A DNA stretch of 64,000 nt from Antilocapra americana (GCA_007570785.1 ML664176.1:2253836-2317835), one strand, 5' to 3'; counted from the stretch's first letter, positions 1 through 12,050 are shown. Numbers and translations: made by a program. The notes: generated by a model not told the origin, from the sequence alone.

Positions 1-1002
1 CATTTCTCCTAATTCCAAACTTGCTCCTGACTCCATGGTGACCTGAAGCATTAAGAGTTATTAGTACCACTGGGTAAAAGAAACTGACATTTGTTTTAGC
101 CAAACTTCCTCTGTATGAGTCCAACCTACATTTGATATGATCCAAGGGCATCTCAGGCTCAGCCTCAAATTTCATTTCAGTGGCTCCTAGAGGAGTGATT
201 GCACAATTCACACCAAGTCTTTGACCCCAAAAAACCTTTGTCTCTTGGCATCCGTAGTAACTTAAATCCAAACATAAAAAGAGAAAATAAAGGCCATATG
301 GAAAGAAACTGGGTCAGCAACCCTCAGTGGCGTTCCTTCAACACCGGATTTGGGTCAGTGATATTTTGCCATGGTCCACATTGGAACAGAGCCTTTTATT
401 AGCCGCAAAGCTCCAGGCAAACGATTTTCTTGACCTCTCTGAATGCATTTCCTCTTATCCCTGGCAAAGAAAGTGGAAAAACACTTTCAGAAGTCAGTCT
501 ACCAATTTTAGCCTTAACAGGTTGAGTGACCTACTTGCACCTAGGTTTCATTGTCCACCAGTTGCCCAAGGGCATCTGGACAGCCGGTTTGCAGCCTCCA
601 TGAGTTTTTTTATAGCCTAGAATTTTAGAGCCTCTTTATCTTTTTCCCTTAAGGAAACAGCAGAACAATAACCAGAGTGTGTTTAACAATGAAAGAATGA
701 GGGTAAGCAAATTTGATTTTAAGACCATGACGTCAAACAGGGTAAAGCATCAGTTTGGTCTTGCAGGTTTGAGCCTATAGAGTTCACACAGCTTTGAACC
801 TACAGGTCACAGTGTCAGCGAACACCGTGACATTCGCTGTTTGGACACACAAGGAGAGGCCGGTAGACTAGGAAGTGTATTCGGCCCTCAGGTAAATATG
901 CAAAGCAATCTGTTCCTGAGATGTGGTCCTGGCAAACATTGCTTTCTGACATTAGTCTTATGGCAGGCAGCAACATCCACTGTGGCCTCCCTTTAACAAA
1001 AC
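1..1002. other. Unique intergenic sequence, no gene seen
   Basis: No recognisable repeat or coding pattern is visible. Open frames here are short and lack family motifs. Two small features stand out: a palindromic CRE (TGACGTCA) at 728-735 and an inverted repeat CAGCGAA...TTCGCTG at 816-839. The lack of SINEs over 1 kb is mild evidence that the stretch may be constrained or regulatory. Confidence 0.6.
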
Positions 1003-1014
1003 CATATGATTATT

Positions 1015-1228
1015 CATGCTAAGTTGCTTTAGTCCTGTCTGACTCTTTGTGACCCCATGGACTGCAGTCTGCCAAGCTCCTCTGTCCATGGGGATTCTCA
1101 AGGATACTGGAGTGGGTTGCCATGACCTCCTCCAGGGGAATCTTCCCAACACAGGGATCCAACCTATGTCTCTTATGTCTTCTGGATTTGCAGGCGGGTT
1201 CTTTACCACTAGTGCCACCTGGAAGGCC
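1015..1228 (-). mobile_element. Bov-tA/Bov-A2 type SINE
   Basis: The reverse complement reads as the ruminant SINE: it ends in the CCACCTGGAAGGCCC head motif and carries the CCATGGACTGCAG and ACTGGAGTGGGTTGCC core. It is flanked by near-identical 12-bp target duplications (CATATGATTATT at 1003-1014, CATATGACTATT at 1229-1240). The open frames on both strands here are SINE-derived. Confidence 0.92.
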
Positions 1229-1240
1229 CATATGACTATT

Positions 1241-3198
1241 AGGAGTAACTTATAACAGAGTAAATTTAAGTCCACATATATCTCATCACCCCAAAATGCA
1301 ACTTCTAACCTGCCAGTATGGTTACTAACATTTTTCAGAATCTCTGGGTTGTTGAGGTGAGAAATAGAGTATTTTCTGCCATATCAATAAATAAAGATGT
1401 CACAGCTATCAATGATTCCGGCCCTCCAATATGAATTTCTGAGCCTGGAGGGTGCACAGGAAGAAAAATGCCTGCTCTCTGGCAACCATCAGGTTTGCTC
1501 TGCTCCCTGCCACAAGCACTGAGATCCAGGATGCTGGGTCAGCCTAGGATACTGGCCCCAGATAGCTGAGATGCATAGAAATGAATGATTTCAGCAAGCC
1601 CAAACTCTTCTCATACATAGAAAAGTGCTAAATTCCTTAAGTCTAAGACAACTGGTTTTCCTTAATCAACAATAATCTTTTGATGTTCAGACTACCTGCC
1701 CCCTGTTGCAAACTTCTATATAACCTGACCCCCACCTCCCACCACCATCACCTACTCAGAAAAGTTCTCTCATGTTCACTTGAGATGCTGTCTCCTGGGC
1801 TTGAAGTCCTAAAAACCCTCAATAATTAAAATACAAACTCAACTTTTAGCTTATGACTATTTTCTTTAGTCGAAGGAGGTGACTTTTTCCTTGAAGATTC
1901 AGGTCAAGCAGTCTTCCTGATTTCCATCCCTCTGTGTAGAATTGACCACTTGTTCCCCATGGTACCCTGAACATGTCTTTACTGAAATGAAATTACTGAT
2001 GCACCCAGTTTTGTCCGTGTCTTTCTTGTAGGAATTCTTTCTCTTTCTCTCTGCCCCAGGGTAGAGAGGAATCTCTTCCTCCATACAATCTCATTTCTAC
2101 CAAATATAATTAGTAAACAAAGTGTTTTGGAATGGTGTGGAATGTATGATTTCTGCAGTCACTTTAAATTTTTCCATCATCCAAATCATGACCAACGGCC
2201 AAGATTGAAAAGAGTTCAAGTTTAGACAATAATAACTTCCCATTTCTCATTTTCTTCAGCCCTCAAATTTACTTCCAGCTACCCTTTTCCTTCCAAGAGC
2301 AGTTATTTTTTAGATCCTTTTAAGATTTTGTATTCTATAAGGCTATAAAGCATACAGTGATGGACACAGTCAACAATGCAACAAGAGACTCTGTTTTTGT
2401 TCAGACTCTGGCACTAATCACCTGGGTCACATTAGAAAGGTCACTTCCTCAACTAAGGGTGGCAGATTTCATTTCAAGGATCTACACCCATCAGTTGGTA
2501 GTGATCACATAAGACAACTTGTTGGAGGACTCCTAACTGAGTTCTGTGGGAAAGAATTTCAGAATTGATTAGTGATTATCTGCCATGGTAGAAAATAGGC
2601 TAGGTATTTACCATCCTCACAGAAATTATCTCAACCATCTCTTTCAAGCTCTAAACTTCTGATTTATTTTTCAGTCATTCATAGACTACCCAGGATCTTT
2701 TAACATCCTAATACACGTGTTGTATACAACCAGGATGCATTCAGTGTTTGCTGGATCCTGGTACTACACAAGGCACTTTGCTTACATTATGTCATTTTAT
2801 TCCCACAGCAATGCTAGAGGGCCCATGCTACTATTATTCACATTATGTAGAATGAGGAAATAGACCCAAAGAAATTGAGCAGCTTGCAAGATCACAGGGC
2901 CATAATACTGAAATCAGGATTCACACCCGGAGAGCCTCTCTCCAGAAACTGTGTTCTTAATCACTATGTTGAGGTGGCCTTTTTACTTTAGCTTTTTTCT
3001 CAACCAAAGATTAGAAGTCTGCAATAGGAAAAAATACAATAAGCCTGTTTAGAGATTAGGAAACTGCTTGTATTCTACTGACAGGTAATCATTTGCAACC
3101 TCAAGTTACACAAGGCTGTACAAATATTGACTGCTCCTGAATCACTGATTTTACAGGCAAGCTGAAATGCATAAGTCCTTGGAAAAACTCAGACCCGT
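1241..3198. other. Unique sequence with an old MIR/L2-like patch
   Basis: No gene is seen. About 2740-2970 has the layout of an ancient mammal-wide repeat (loss of abundance terms, then AGGAAATAGACCCAAAGAAATTG-like and CAGGATTCACACCC-like segments typical of degraded MIR/L2 copies). The rest is AT-rich unique DNA. Confidence 0.5.
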
Positions 3199-3209
3199 AT
3201 CATTTGCAG

Positions 3210-3401
3210 GGCTTCACCAGTGGCTCAGATGGTAAAGAACCTGGGTTCCATCCCTGGGTTGGGAAGATCCCCGGAGAAGGGAATGGCTACCCAATCCAGT
3301 ATTCTGGCCTGGAGAATTTCATGGACAGAGAAGCCTGGTGAGCTACAGTCCTTGGGGTTTCAAAGAGTCAGACATGACTGAGCAACTTTCACGCTCAAAC
3401 A
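3210..3401 (+). mobile_element. Bov-tA type SINE
   Basis: Plus-strand SINE starting GGGCTTCACCAGTGGCTCAG and ending at the GACTGAGCAACTTTCAC tail. It is flanked by ATCATTTGCAG (3199-3209) and ATCATTTTGCAG (3402-3413), a target-site duplication. An internal stretch of the tRNA-like part (after GTAAAGAACCTG) is deleted. Confidence 0.9.
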
Positions 3402-3527
3402 ATCATTTTGCAGTAGCACTAGTGAGTAAAAGTTGCGATATTTTAGGTAAAATGAAACAGGAAATCACTCCTTATCTCACTTTTCTACCTGGAGAGAAGG
3501 TTAAGAACTTCACTTGGGGCCTTGATG

Positions 3528-3669
3528 TGTGTGCTCACACACTCAGTCGTGTTTGAGTCTTTGCAACCCCATGGACTCTAGCCACCTAGCTCCTCTATTT
3601 ATGGGATTCTCCTAGCAAGAATATTAGAGGAGGTTGCCATTTCCTTCTCCAGGGATCTTCCTGACCCAT
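3528..3669 (-). mobile_element. Truncated Bov SINE with exact 12-bp target duplication
   Basis: Reverse-oriented SINE fragment covering the CTCAGTCGTGT to CCAGGGATCTTCCTGACCC part. GGGGCCTTGATG occurs exactly at 3516-3527 and 3670-3681, so the insertion boundaries are sharp even though the SINE head is missing. Confidence 0.9.
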
Positions 3670-3681
3670 GGGGCCTTGATG

Positions 3682-4239
3682 CTCATTGGCAATTCTTTCA
3701 GCAGCTTCTTTGACACACTATCCTCAGCCTTTCTCTGTTCCACACTTCCTGATGCTCAGCAGCTGATCTCCTCTCTGATTTGCTCGCTTCGTTCCTAGTC
3801 CTTTAGACCAAGTAGACCCATCCATACATTACGACCCTGTCAATAAATCCATCAAGGCTAGCCTCACCTGTCAGCAGCTTATCTTGGCTCAGCTCAAAAG
3901 AGGATTCACACAATTTAGCACAATGAGTTACCAGGATAGGTATAAAAAAAACATACCTGAAATTCCCTGAAATTCCATGGACCAATAGATGGGACGTGGG
4001 ACCTGGTCACATTTCCTTTATTTGAAACCTGAGAAGCACCCTCCCCCAACCTGCCAAGTTTAAGAAAAGGCATTCCCTCTGGTACCCAGTGTGTGAAAGG
4101 ATGTGTGTGTCACTTCCTAGAGAAAGATGCTATCTTTCGTTGTAGTTTGCACATTTTCTCCTGTCTTTATTCATTATTACTACATTCACTCCTTTCCATC
4201 CATGTCTAAACTTTGTGTCACCTATGCTCTGGACCTCAT
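3682..4239. other. Unique sequence, nothing recognised
   Basis: No repeat family, gene or RNA is recognised. The only open frame (3803-3985, minus, 60 residues) has no motif. Confidence 0.5.
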
Positions 4240-4557
4240 CCTTTTTTTTTCCAATGTTTTTTTATAGTGGTAAAAGTTCCATAATATAAAACATTCTATT
4301 TTAACCATCTTTAACTGTACAGTTCAGTGGCACTAAGTACATTCACACTGTTGTACACCATTATCCATCTCCTGGATTTTTCACCTTCCTAATCTGAAAC
4401 TCTGTCCCCTTAAACACTAACTCCCCATTCCCCCTCCCCACCCCATTCCCACCCTCTGGACCTAGCACCTACCAATGTACTTTCTGACTCTATGAATTTG
4501 ACTATTCTAGGTACCCTGTATAAATGGAATCAAATAGTATTTGTCTGCACCTAAATT
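4240..4557 (+). repeat. Ancient L1-type (L1M) repeat fragment
   Basis: The order of segments (TTTTAACCATCTTTAACTGTACAG, CAGTGGCACTAAGTACATTC, CTCCCCATTCCCCCTC, GACTCTATGAATTTGACTA) is that of a widespread old mammalian LINE sequence. Family assignment is from memory of the consensus, not a search. The copy is broken on its right by the SINE starting near 4558. Confidence 0.5.
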
Positions 4558-5645
4558 AGGGGCTTTCCAGGTGGCACAGTAATAAAGAATCTCCCTTGCC
4601 GGGGTCCAGCCCCGGCGGGGTCCGGGGGTCTTGAGGGATGAGTGGCGTCGGCGGAAGAACTGAGCTGAGTCGGTGTGTGGTGATGGAACAGTCTCTCTCT
4701 TATTGCTGTTAGTTTCGTGAGGTGATGGAGAAGCCTCTCCCAAAGGCGGTGGAGAAGTCTCTCACTTTATTTTTGTTAGCTTTCAGTTTTATAGCCAAAG
4801 AACATCCCCATTACATCACAACATTTTTATGCAAACTTGTTTTCTGCCTACCATCAACAATTTTAACCTTAAGCTCATTTTCCTTGCAAAAGGTCGGATT
4901 TCTGCATAATTAGACTTAACAATAGTATGTTACCATTTGAATGTCTCCAGCATACTTCGGATAAGCACATCAATCTAAGTAGAAAGGTTACATTTCTCTT
5001 ACTAGGTGCAATTATGTAGAAGCTAGAGAGAAGGGCTTAAGCTTGAAACTTTTATTCTATTAACCTATTCCGGTTCTTACAAGGAAAGAGAAAAGAGGAC
5101 AAAGAGACAGTTTAGCAGCACTGCTTTAACAATGAAGTCCTATTAACCTTACAACTACTAAAATGAATTCCTATGTCTACATATCCTAAAGCAATCAATA
5201 CCTCCAACTATGCTGGCCACAGTTATGAGCATTCCTAAGTCTCAATCTAGCCTGATTTCTTCAAGGAAGTGAGCCTCCTCCGTGGAGTGGTCAGGGGAAT
5301 GGGAGGTGGAAAGGTGACCCAAGTACGAGCCCTTCTGGTGGTGGCTTTGCCATGACCAGAGAGAACTCTTGGTAAACTCCCCAGTAACTAGTAGGAGGGA
5401 ATTAAGGTCTGAGGGAATTATCTCAGGATGAATTTTTTCTAACTGAGACTGACCTACTGAGATGAGCTAATGTTCAGAGCATAAACAGAACTTCCCAAGA
5501 AAAATACCAGGAGGGGCCTTGCCTTGGGATGCCCCGAAGGAAAATCCACTTCGCAGTTTCCTTCTCAGTCTCGTGACTTTGTCATCCAAGTGAGGGGGCA
5601 TCCTGACGGCTCCCGGCACTCCCTGCCAATGCAGGAGACCCAGGA
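4558..5645 (+). mobile_element. SINE split in two by an LTR
   Basis: The left part (4558-4596) has the SINE head ending GTAATAAAGAATCTCCCT. The right part (5619-5645) resumes CTCCCTGCCAATGCAGGAGACCC, the expected next segment. The LTR at 4597-5618 separates them, and its 6-bp duplication CTCCCT comes from the SINE itself. The right end abuts the truncated BovB. Confidence 0.85.
4597..5618 (-). mobile_element. Solo LTR of a class II (ERVK-like) endogenous retrovirus
   Basis: A 1,022-bp element reading TG...CA on the minus strand, with short inverted ends TGCCGG/CCGGCA, flanked by a perfect 6-bp duplication CTCCCT (4591-4596 and 5619-5624). A 6-bp duplication fits the class II/beta-like group. 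On the minus strand a TATAAAA box lies near 4790 and an AATAAA signal near 4765, in correct promoter-then-poly(A) order. No internal retroviral genes or second LTR are present, so it is a solo LTR left after recombination. The 60-78 residue open frames inside have no known protein meaning. Confidence 0.85.
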
Positions 5646-7342
5646 TCATCTTTTAGGATTTGAAATAGCTCAACTGGTATTCCATCACCTCCACTAGCTT
5701 TGTTCGTAGTGATATTTCCTAAGGCCCACTTGACTTCACATTCCAGAATGTTTGTCCCTAGGTGAGTGATCACACCATTGTGATTATCTGGGTCATGAAG
5801 ATCTTTTTTGTATAGTTCTGTGTATTCTTGCCACCTTTTCTTAATATCTTCTGCTTCTGTTAGGTCCATACCATTTCTGTCCTTTATCGACCCCATCATT
5901 GCATGAAATTTTCCCTTGGTATCTCTAATTTTCTTGAAGAGATATCTAGTCTTTCCCATTCTATTGCTTTCCTCTGTTTCTTTGCATTGATCGCTAAGGA
6001 AGGCTTTCTTATCTCTCCTTGCCACTCCTTGGAACTCTGCATTCAGATGGGAATATCTTTCCTTTTCTGCTTTGCTTTTCACTTCTCTTCTTTTCATAGC
6101 TATTTGTAAGGCCTCCTCAGACAGCCATTTTGCTTTTTTGCATTTCTTTTTCTTGGGAATGTTCTTGTTTCCTATCTCCTGTACAATGTCATGAACCTCT
6201 ATCCATAGTTCATCAGGGGCTCTGTCTATCAGATCTAGACCCTTAAATCTATTTCTCACTTCCAGTGTATAATCATAAGGGATTTGATTTAGGTCATACC
6301 TGAATGGTCTAATGGTTTTCCGTACTTTCTTCAATTTAAGTCTGAATTTGGCAATAAGGAGTTCATGATCCGAGCACAGTTAGTTCCGGTCTTGTTTTTG
6401 CTGACTGTATAGAGCTTCTCCATCTTTGGCTGCAAAGAATATAAGCAATCTGATTTTGATGTTGACCATCTGGTATGTCCATGTGTAGAGTCTTCTCTTG
6501 TGCTGTTGGAAGAGGGTGTTTGCTATGACCAGTGCGTTCTCTTGGCAAAACTCTATTAGTCTTCGTCCTGCTTCATGCTGTACTCCAAGGCCAAATTTGC
6601 CCATTACTCCAGGTAAAGTCCAGTTTCTTGACTTCCTACTTTTGCATTCCAGTCCCCTATAATGAAAAGGACATCTTTTTTGGGTGTTATTTCTAAAAGG
6701 TCTTGTAGGTCTTCATAGAACCATTCAACTTCAGCTTCTTCAGCATTACTGGTCAGGGCATAGACTTGGATTACTGTGATATTGAATGATTTGCCTTGGA
6801 CAAACAGATATCATTCTGTTGCTTTTGAGACTGCATCCAAGTACTGCATTTCTGACTCTTTTGTTGACTATGATGGCTACTCCATTACTTCTAAGGGGTT
6901 CTTGCCCATAGTAGTAGATATAATGATCATCTGAGTTAAATTCACCCATTCCAGTCCATGTTAGTTTTCTGATTCCTAAAATGTCGACGTTCACTCTTGC
7001 CATCTCCTGTTTGACCACTTCCAATTTGCCTTGATTCATGGACCTAACATTCCAGGTTCCTATGCAATATTACTCTTTACAGCATTGGACCTTGTTTCTA
7101 TCACCAGTCACATCCACAACTGGGTGTTGTTTTTGCTTTGGCTCCGTCTCTTCATTCTTTCTGGAGTTATTTCTCCACTGATCTCCAGTAGTATATTGGG
7201 CACCTACTGACCTGGGGAGTTCATCTTTCAGTGTCCTATCTTTTTGCCTTTTCATACTGTTCATGGGGTTATCAAGGCAAGAATACTGAAGTGGTTTGCC
7301 ATTCCCTTCTCCAGTGGACCACGTTTTGTCAGAACTCCCCTA
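5646..7342 (-). mobile_element. BovB (RTE) LINE, 5' half, truncated in the reverse transcriptase
   Basis: The minus strand carries the BovB endonuclease/linker region and the very start of the reverse-transcriptase domain. A 250-residue frame (5582-6334) contains the segments AKWLSEEALQIAMKRRE, RYLFKKIRDTKGKFHAMMG and NKASGGDGIPVELFQILKDD. Further upstream, 6746-7039 holds endonuclease-region residues (VDILGIRKLTWTGMGEFNSD). The BovB match ends at about 5646 where it abuts a SINE, so the catalytic reverse-transcriptase motifs are absent. Frames change at about 6340-6400 and 6740-6830, so the copy cannot encode a complete protein. It is probably dead. Confidence 0.92.
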
Positions 7343-7769
7343 TCTTAAGCCTTTCTAAAAACAGTTTCAGCATAACTAGCCTCAAATCACTCTCATCTTC
7401 AGAAACTACACCAAGAAAACAAGCCAAAAAAATCTCTTTTCTTAAGCCTTTCTCCACTGGCCTCTTTCATTGGCCTCTTTCCTTCCTCTCCTCCCGTCTA
7501 CTCCTTTCCAGGTTTTCTCTGTGTCCTCTAACCTTTGCAGTTTTACTAGTGTGTCTAGCTTTTGTTTCTGTGGGTTTGACCTAGTATAAAGAGCACACGT
7601 TTACAGCAAGAGTTCCAGTAAAACTGAAGTGTATTTTATTGTTGCCTTCCACTGCCCCTGACCCAGAGAGCTAGGAGTAGGAGCAGGGAAGTGAGAAGGC
7701 ACCTGTACAGTTATACCCATCCAGCTGTGTTCCCAGCCAGACCAATGGCAAGCCCCCTACAGCTAAGGA
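7343..7769. other. Unique sequence, nothing recognised
   Basis: A 117-residue plus frame (7231-7584) begins inside the BovB antisense strand and runs into Ser/Leu-rich chance sequence. I see no family motif. Confidence 0.5.
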
Positions 7770-7985
7770 GTAGGGACTTCCCTGGTGGTCCTGTGGCTAA
7801 GACTCTGTCCTTCCAAAGCAAGAGGCCACAGTTTGACCCCTGGTCCAAGAACTAGATCCCACACGCTGCAACAAAGAGTTCACCTACCACAACTAAAAAA
7901 GATCCCCCACGCCACCCTGAAAGTGGAAGATTCCACATGCTTCAGCCAAGGTCTGGCACAACCAAACAAATAAACCAAAATAAAA
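7770..7985 (+). mobile_element. CHR-type tRNA-derived SINE
   Basis: Starts GGGACTTCCCTGGTGGTCC, has the GTTTGACCCCTGGTC B-box-like part and the CCACACGCTGCAAC tail, then A-rich CCAAAATAAAA. This is the CHR class shared by ruminants and whales. Confidence 0.85.
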
Positions 7986-8075
7986 CATAAACATAATATG
8001 TTTATTTTATAATAAATATAATATGTTTTTTTAATATAATAAAACATAATATGTTTATTTTAAACATAAAATAAA
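7986..8075. repeat. AT-rich low-complexity with ATAATATGTTTATTTTA repeats
   Basis: Imperfect repeats of ATAATATGTTTATTTTA follow the CHR SINE tail. It is probably a decayed and expanded A-rich SINE tail. Confidence 0.75.
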
Positions 8076-8479
8076 AGTAAGGAGTAGCTCCTTCCTCCCA
8101 GGGGACACAGAGCACTTGTGTCTGGAGTTCCTGGGATGGGCAGTGCTCCCCTGAGCACTCAGCACAGGTAGAGAGCCAGTCATTGTCAAGGTAAGCAGCT
8201 GTTTTGTCAAGAGCTTATCAGGGTGTAACTGTGATTACTACCAGATGTGCCCAGCAAGCTCATTCTCTACTCCATTCTGGTCAATCAATCATAGTTATGT
8301 GCTCACTCTCACATCATGTATCATCATCAAAAAATTGTTTATATTGTGAGCCTAAGGTACTTCTAATTTATTCTAGTGACTCTCTAAAAAGGAGTCTCAA
8401 TATATGATATCTTAAACCAGTAAGTCTTTGGACCAAAAACAAAAGCCCCAAATTGCCTCTGACTCTATCATTATATATG
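8076..8479. other. Unique sequence, nothing recognised
   Basis: No motif, repeat or credible exon is visible. Confidence 0.5.
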
Positions 8480-8590
8480 TTGTTGTTGTTCAGTCACTAA
8501 GTTGTGTCCTACTCTTTGCAACCCCATGGACTGCAGCACCCCAGACCTCCCTGTCCCTCACTATCTCCCAAAGTTTGCCCAAGTTCATAT
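8480..8590 (-). mobile_element. BovB 3'-end fragment
   Basis: Begins with the GTTGTTGTTGTTCAGTCACT terminus and continues CCATGGACTGCAGCACCCC and CACTATCTCCCAAAGTTTGC, which is the BovB 3' end in reverse. A short (AC)n run follows at 8591-8604. Confidence 0.85.
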
Positions 8591-8744
8591 GCACACACAC
8601 ACACAAAAAATCAGGAAGAAATTTTCTTTATAAAAGGGTAGCTAATTATCTTGATAAAATTTAATAAATGTTACCAATCCTTCTCTCAAACATTTAAAAT
8701 ATCAGCTTCCTCAAGAACCTGATTTTCAACTATGTAGGGCTGTT

Positions 8745-9050
8745 TTTGTTTGTTTTTAGGTTTGATCTCTAGTTCTTGGCCAATATCAGTATCATATGGT
8801 TTTCACATGCTATAATTTTTCATTTCATTTTGATATTTAGTAAGTCCTCCTTTGATGTTCTTTATTGGCAAAAATAAAGAAAACTAGTCTACACATTTTC
8901 TCTTCCACATAGATATTAGAATCAGTTTGCTAATTAAATATCCATTTGTAACGAGTAGAGGGGTATGCCAAATCAATGAGGATGAGCTGGACTTGCGAAT
9001 TTCCAGTTTTGGGGAGAATTGGCTAGCCATATACAAAAAAAGAGATAAAA
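8745..9050 (-). repeat. Possible old L1 ORF2 fragment
   Basis: The segments AGTATCATATGGTTTTCACATG, TCCTCCTTTGATGTTCTTTATTG and TTCCACATAGATATTAGAATC are spaced as in the antisense strand of L1 ORF2. Divergence is high, so this is a tentative call. The local ORFs are not credible genes. Confidence 0.4.
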
Positions 9051-9089
9051 GTCTATCCATATGTCTCACTGTTTATCAGGATTCTTGTT

Positions 9090-9345
9090 ATTGCTGTTCA
9101 GTCACTAAGTTGTGTCCAACTCTGTGACCCATGGACTGCAGTTCACCAGGCTTCCCTGTCCTTCACTACCTCCCAGAGTTCACTCAAACTCATGTCCACT
9201 GAGTCAATGATGCCTTCCAACAGTCTCATTCTCTGCTGCCCCCTTCTCCTCTTGCCCTCAATCTTTCCCAGCATTAGGGGCTTTTCCAATGAGTTGGCTC
9301 TTCACATCAGGTGTCTGAAGTATTGTAGCTTCAGGATACTTCATA
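9090..9345 (-). mobile_element. BovB 3'-end fragment (~255 bp)
   Basis: Reads TTGCTGTTCAGTCACTAAG, CTTCACTACCTCCCAGAG, CAATCTTTCCCAGCATTAGG and TGAGTTGGCTCTTCACATCAG in order, matching the reverse of the BovB 3' end. Confidence 0.9.
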
Positions 9346-9391
9346 GGTTTAATGTGTCAGGAATTTAATTTATTTAATGTATCAGAGATTT

Positions 9392-9523
9392 CCCTGGAGA
9401 AGGAATGGAAACCCACCCTAGTATTCTTGCCTGGAAAATCCCATGGACACAGGAGCCTGGCAGGCTACAGAACATGGGGTCACAAAGAGTTTGCCATGAC
9501 TGAGCGACTGAGCACATCAGCAC
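9392..9523 (+). mobile_element. 5'-truncated Bov SINE with target duplication
   Basis: Carries only the second half of the SINE (CCTGGAGAAGGAATGG to GACTGAGCGACTGAGCAC). ATCAGAGATTT occurs at 9381-9391 and 9524-9534, marking the insertion site. Confidence 0.88.
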
Positions 9524-9534
9524 ATCAGAGATTT

Positions 9535-12040
9535 AATTTACTGGAGATATAAGGAAACCCAAGGGGACACAGGCTCTGCCTTCAGCCTCACTGCGGGAGA
9601 CAGATGCCTAGATGTGGGTGGCAGCAAATGTTATTAAGCAGGTTTGTACCCAGGAAAAGCCCCGGGAAACCCAAGAAGGCGTATTAGCTCCACTGAGAGG
9701 ACAAAGAAGACGCTGTATCCCCTGGCCCATCCCCGGGTCACAAATAAGAAAGGCAACGGGTTCAGGCTGGGGGAGAGGGGATTTTAAACAGGGGCAAAGT
9801 TATGGGGAGACAGAAGGGCACCTGCAATATCAGGGAATTTCAAAGAGTAATGGGTATGTAGCCAAGAGAGGTGATGTGAAGTTGAGAGAGGGCTAGACTG
9901 CATCAGCTCACAGAAGGCTTTGACCCCGGCCTGCAGAACTAGGCAGCACAGGGTTACAGAGCCCGTGTCTAGGAATTCACCCTTGTGGCCATGAGAAATT
10001 CTTCCCTGGTCCCCTGATTAGGTATTGCAGCTTGTTCACTGCAGACCAGGGAGAGGAGAGGCCTCAGCCCTGACAGTCTCTGGGCTCCCCCTAGCTCCTG
10101 GTTTTATCTTAGCACAAGCTTAACACCCAGTCCCAGGGTCTCCTCAGCATCTCTGTGACCTCTGCCGAGGCTCTAAGCTGGCCTGAGTATTGGTCCATTC
10201 TGCAGACTTTAGCACTATAGCAATAATCAGGAGCCTTTGGGATTTTCCTCTGGGTTCAAAACACTTCAGTTTCACCTAGTGCCAGCACCTGCCAGCTCTG
10301 CAGCCTGGAGCCATCACAAACAAATTCTGTTCAGATAACTGCTATAAGCCCCCTGCCTCTCTTAAGCTAACAAAAACACCCTTATCTCCCAACCAAAAGA
10401 AATCCCCATTATTGTTCAAATGTGCCAACTTCCTATTTTCCCTGGCGCGCTGCCCCTTCTTCATTTCGGTTTCCCAGCAGCAGCCAACATTCCTGGCAAC
10501 TTAAGCAGCAAAGCAGGTAGGTTCTGCCCAGGTGTGTACAGGACACAGGGTGTGGGAGGAGACGCCATGGCAGGCACAGCGAGGCTCTTCCCAGCTCTCC
10601 AAGAGCCCGAGGCATTTACAAGGCCGGCGGGGGAGCCAGCCTGAAGCCTACTCTAAACAAACACCCCCAAGCTTGGCTGGAGTCACTGCAAGTCCTGTGT
10701 GTTCCATTTGCCATATACATTAACTCTTGATCCTCACAACAACCCAGCAAGGCAAGATCCAATTTTGGTTTCAAGGATGAACAAACTGAAACTCAGAGTA
10801 TTTAAATGATTTTCCCCAGGCCACCTGGTAGAGATGAGACCTAGGCTTATGATTCTGCCTAAATCCTGTGGGTGTGACCCTATCATTGGCATGACAGAGA
10901 GGATAAAACACTTTGAGAAGTCCCAGGAGATGGGTGGTGAGTGTGCACACACACACATACAGTCATAACCATCATGGTACCTGTTCCACTTTACGATCCT
11001 CCCATTGAATGAGCCAAAGAACTGAGCAGAGTGCCTTCATCTGGGTAGGAGACCACCCTAAGATCACCATCAATTTTTACCAATGAACTTGACAGTATTT
11101 TATCACACTGTTTGCAAGTCTGCTCCCCTCACCAGGCTGTGAGCACTCAGGTCTCCACGGGGTTCAGCACACCACTGATCCTAAAAGCACATTAAAAACA
11201 AAAAAGGTGACGAGAATGAGAGGCCTGAGGACAGGCAAGGTGTCACTTTGGGCTCCTAGCTCAGGCTATTATGCTAATGTTAATGCTGCTAGCAACTAGC
11301 CTGCTCACAGATTGTTAGGTCAGGCCAGTCTGGTGGAGGTGGGTGGAGATGCAGCCAGTCTGATGGAGGTGGGCGGAGACAGCCAGCAGCACCAGGGGCA
11401 TCAGGACTGGGTGCTGAGTGGTGGGTTTCGGGGGACACAGCCAGTACTGAGAGAGGAAGTTCAACAGGAGACATGTTGGAGAGCACAGGGGAGAGGCCCA
11501 ACCTGAAGGAAGATGGCAGTGCTGATGGGACACGGTTAGAGGGGAGTGGTGTGACAGCCTTGGCCTTGGCCTTGGCCTGGAAAAGAACATGGAACCACAT
11601 TAACTAAGTCACTAAGACCCTGCCATCAGGAGAGGGTTCCCTCTGGCCTCCCCTTACTGGACATCATCCTGAAGGCTCCCTGCTCCCTCCAGCCCACAGC
11701 TCTAAGAGCAAAGGTGTGTGTGCAATGAAGCTCTCAGGCCACCTAAGGGAAGTGGAGGCATTGATGACAACACCTCCCTTTGTCCAGCTCCAGGAGCGAT
11801 GACAGTCTAAACACAGGTGAGGAAAGAAGCTCAGGCACTTTTACTCCACGATGCCCAGTTATGACTCCCAGTCTCGCACCCGACTCATGGGCCGAGATGT
11901 GAGCATGGAGTGATGTCAGTCTCAATTCTGGCTGACATGAGATAATGTCCAAGATGATAGGTGCCCACTGTGTAGGCTGCATCGACAGCCCATGTGGATT
12001 TGAGAGAAGAAGATTCAGAGACAAAAGCATTTAGGAAAGG
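9535..12040. other. Mostly unique sequence; MIR-like patch and short tandem repeats
   Basis: No gene is recognised. The segment is less AT-rich than its surroundings. About 10705-10900 looks like a degraded MIR/L2 (CTCACAACAACCCAGCAAGG, GAACAAACTGAAACTCAGAG). A 30-bp unit is repeated at 11325-11354 and 11355-11382 (CCAGTCTGRTGGAGGTGGG core), and CCTTGG is repeated at 11555-11578. Several open frames of 60-103 residues overlap on both strands here, which points to chance frames. Confidence 0.45.
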
Positions 12041-12050
12041 AAAGAAGTTT

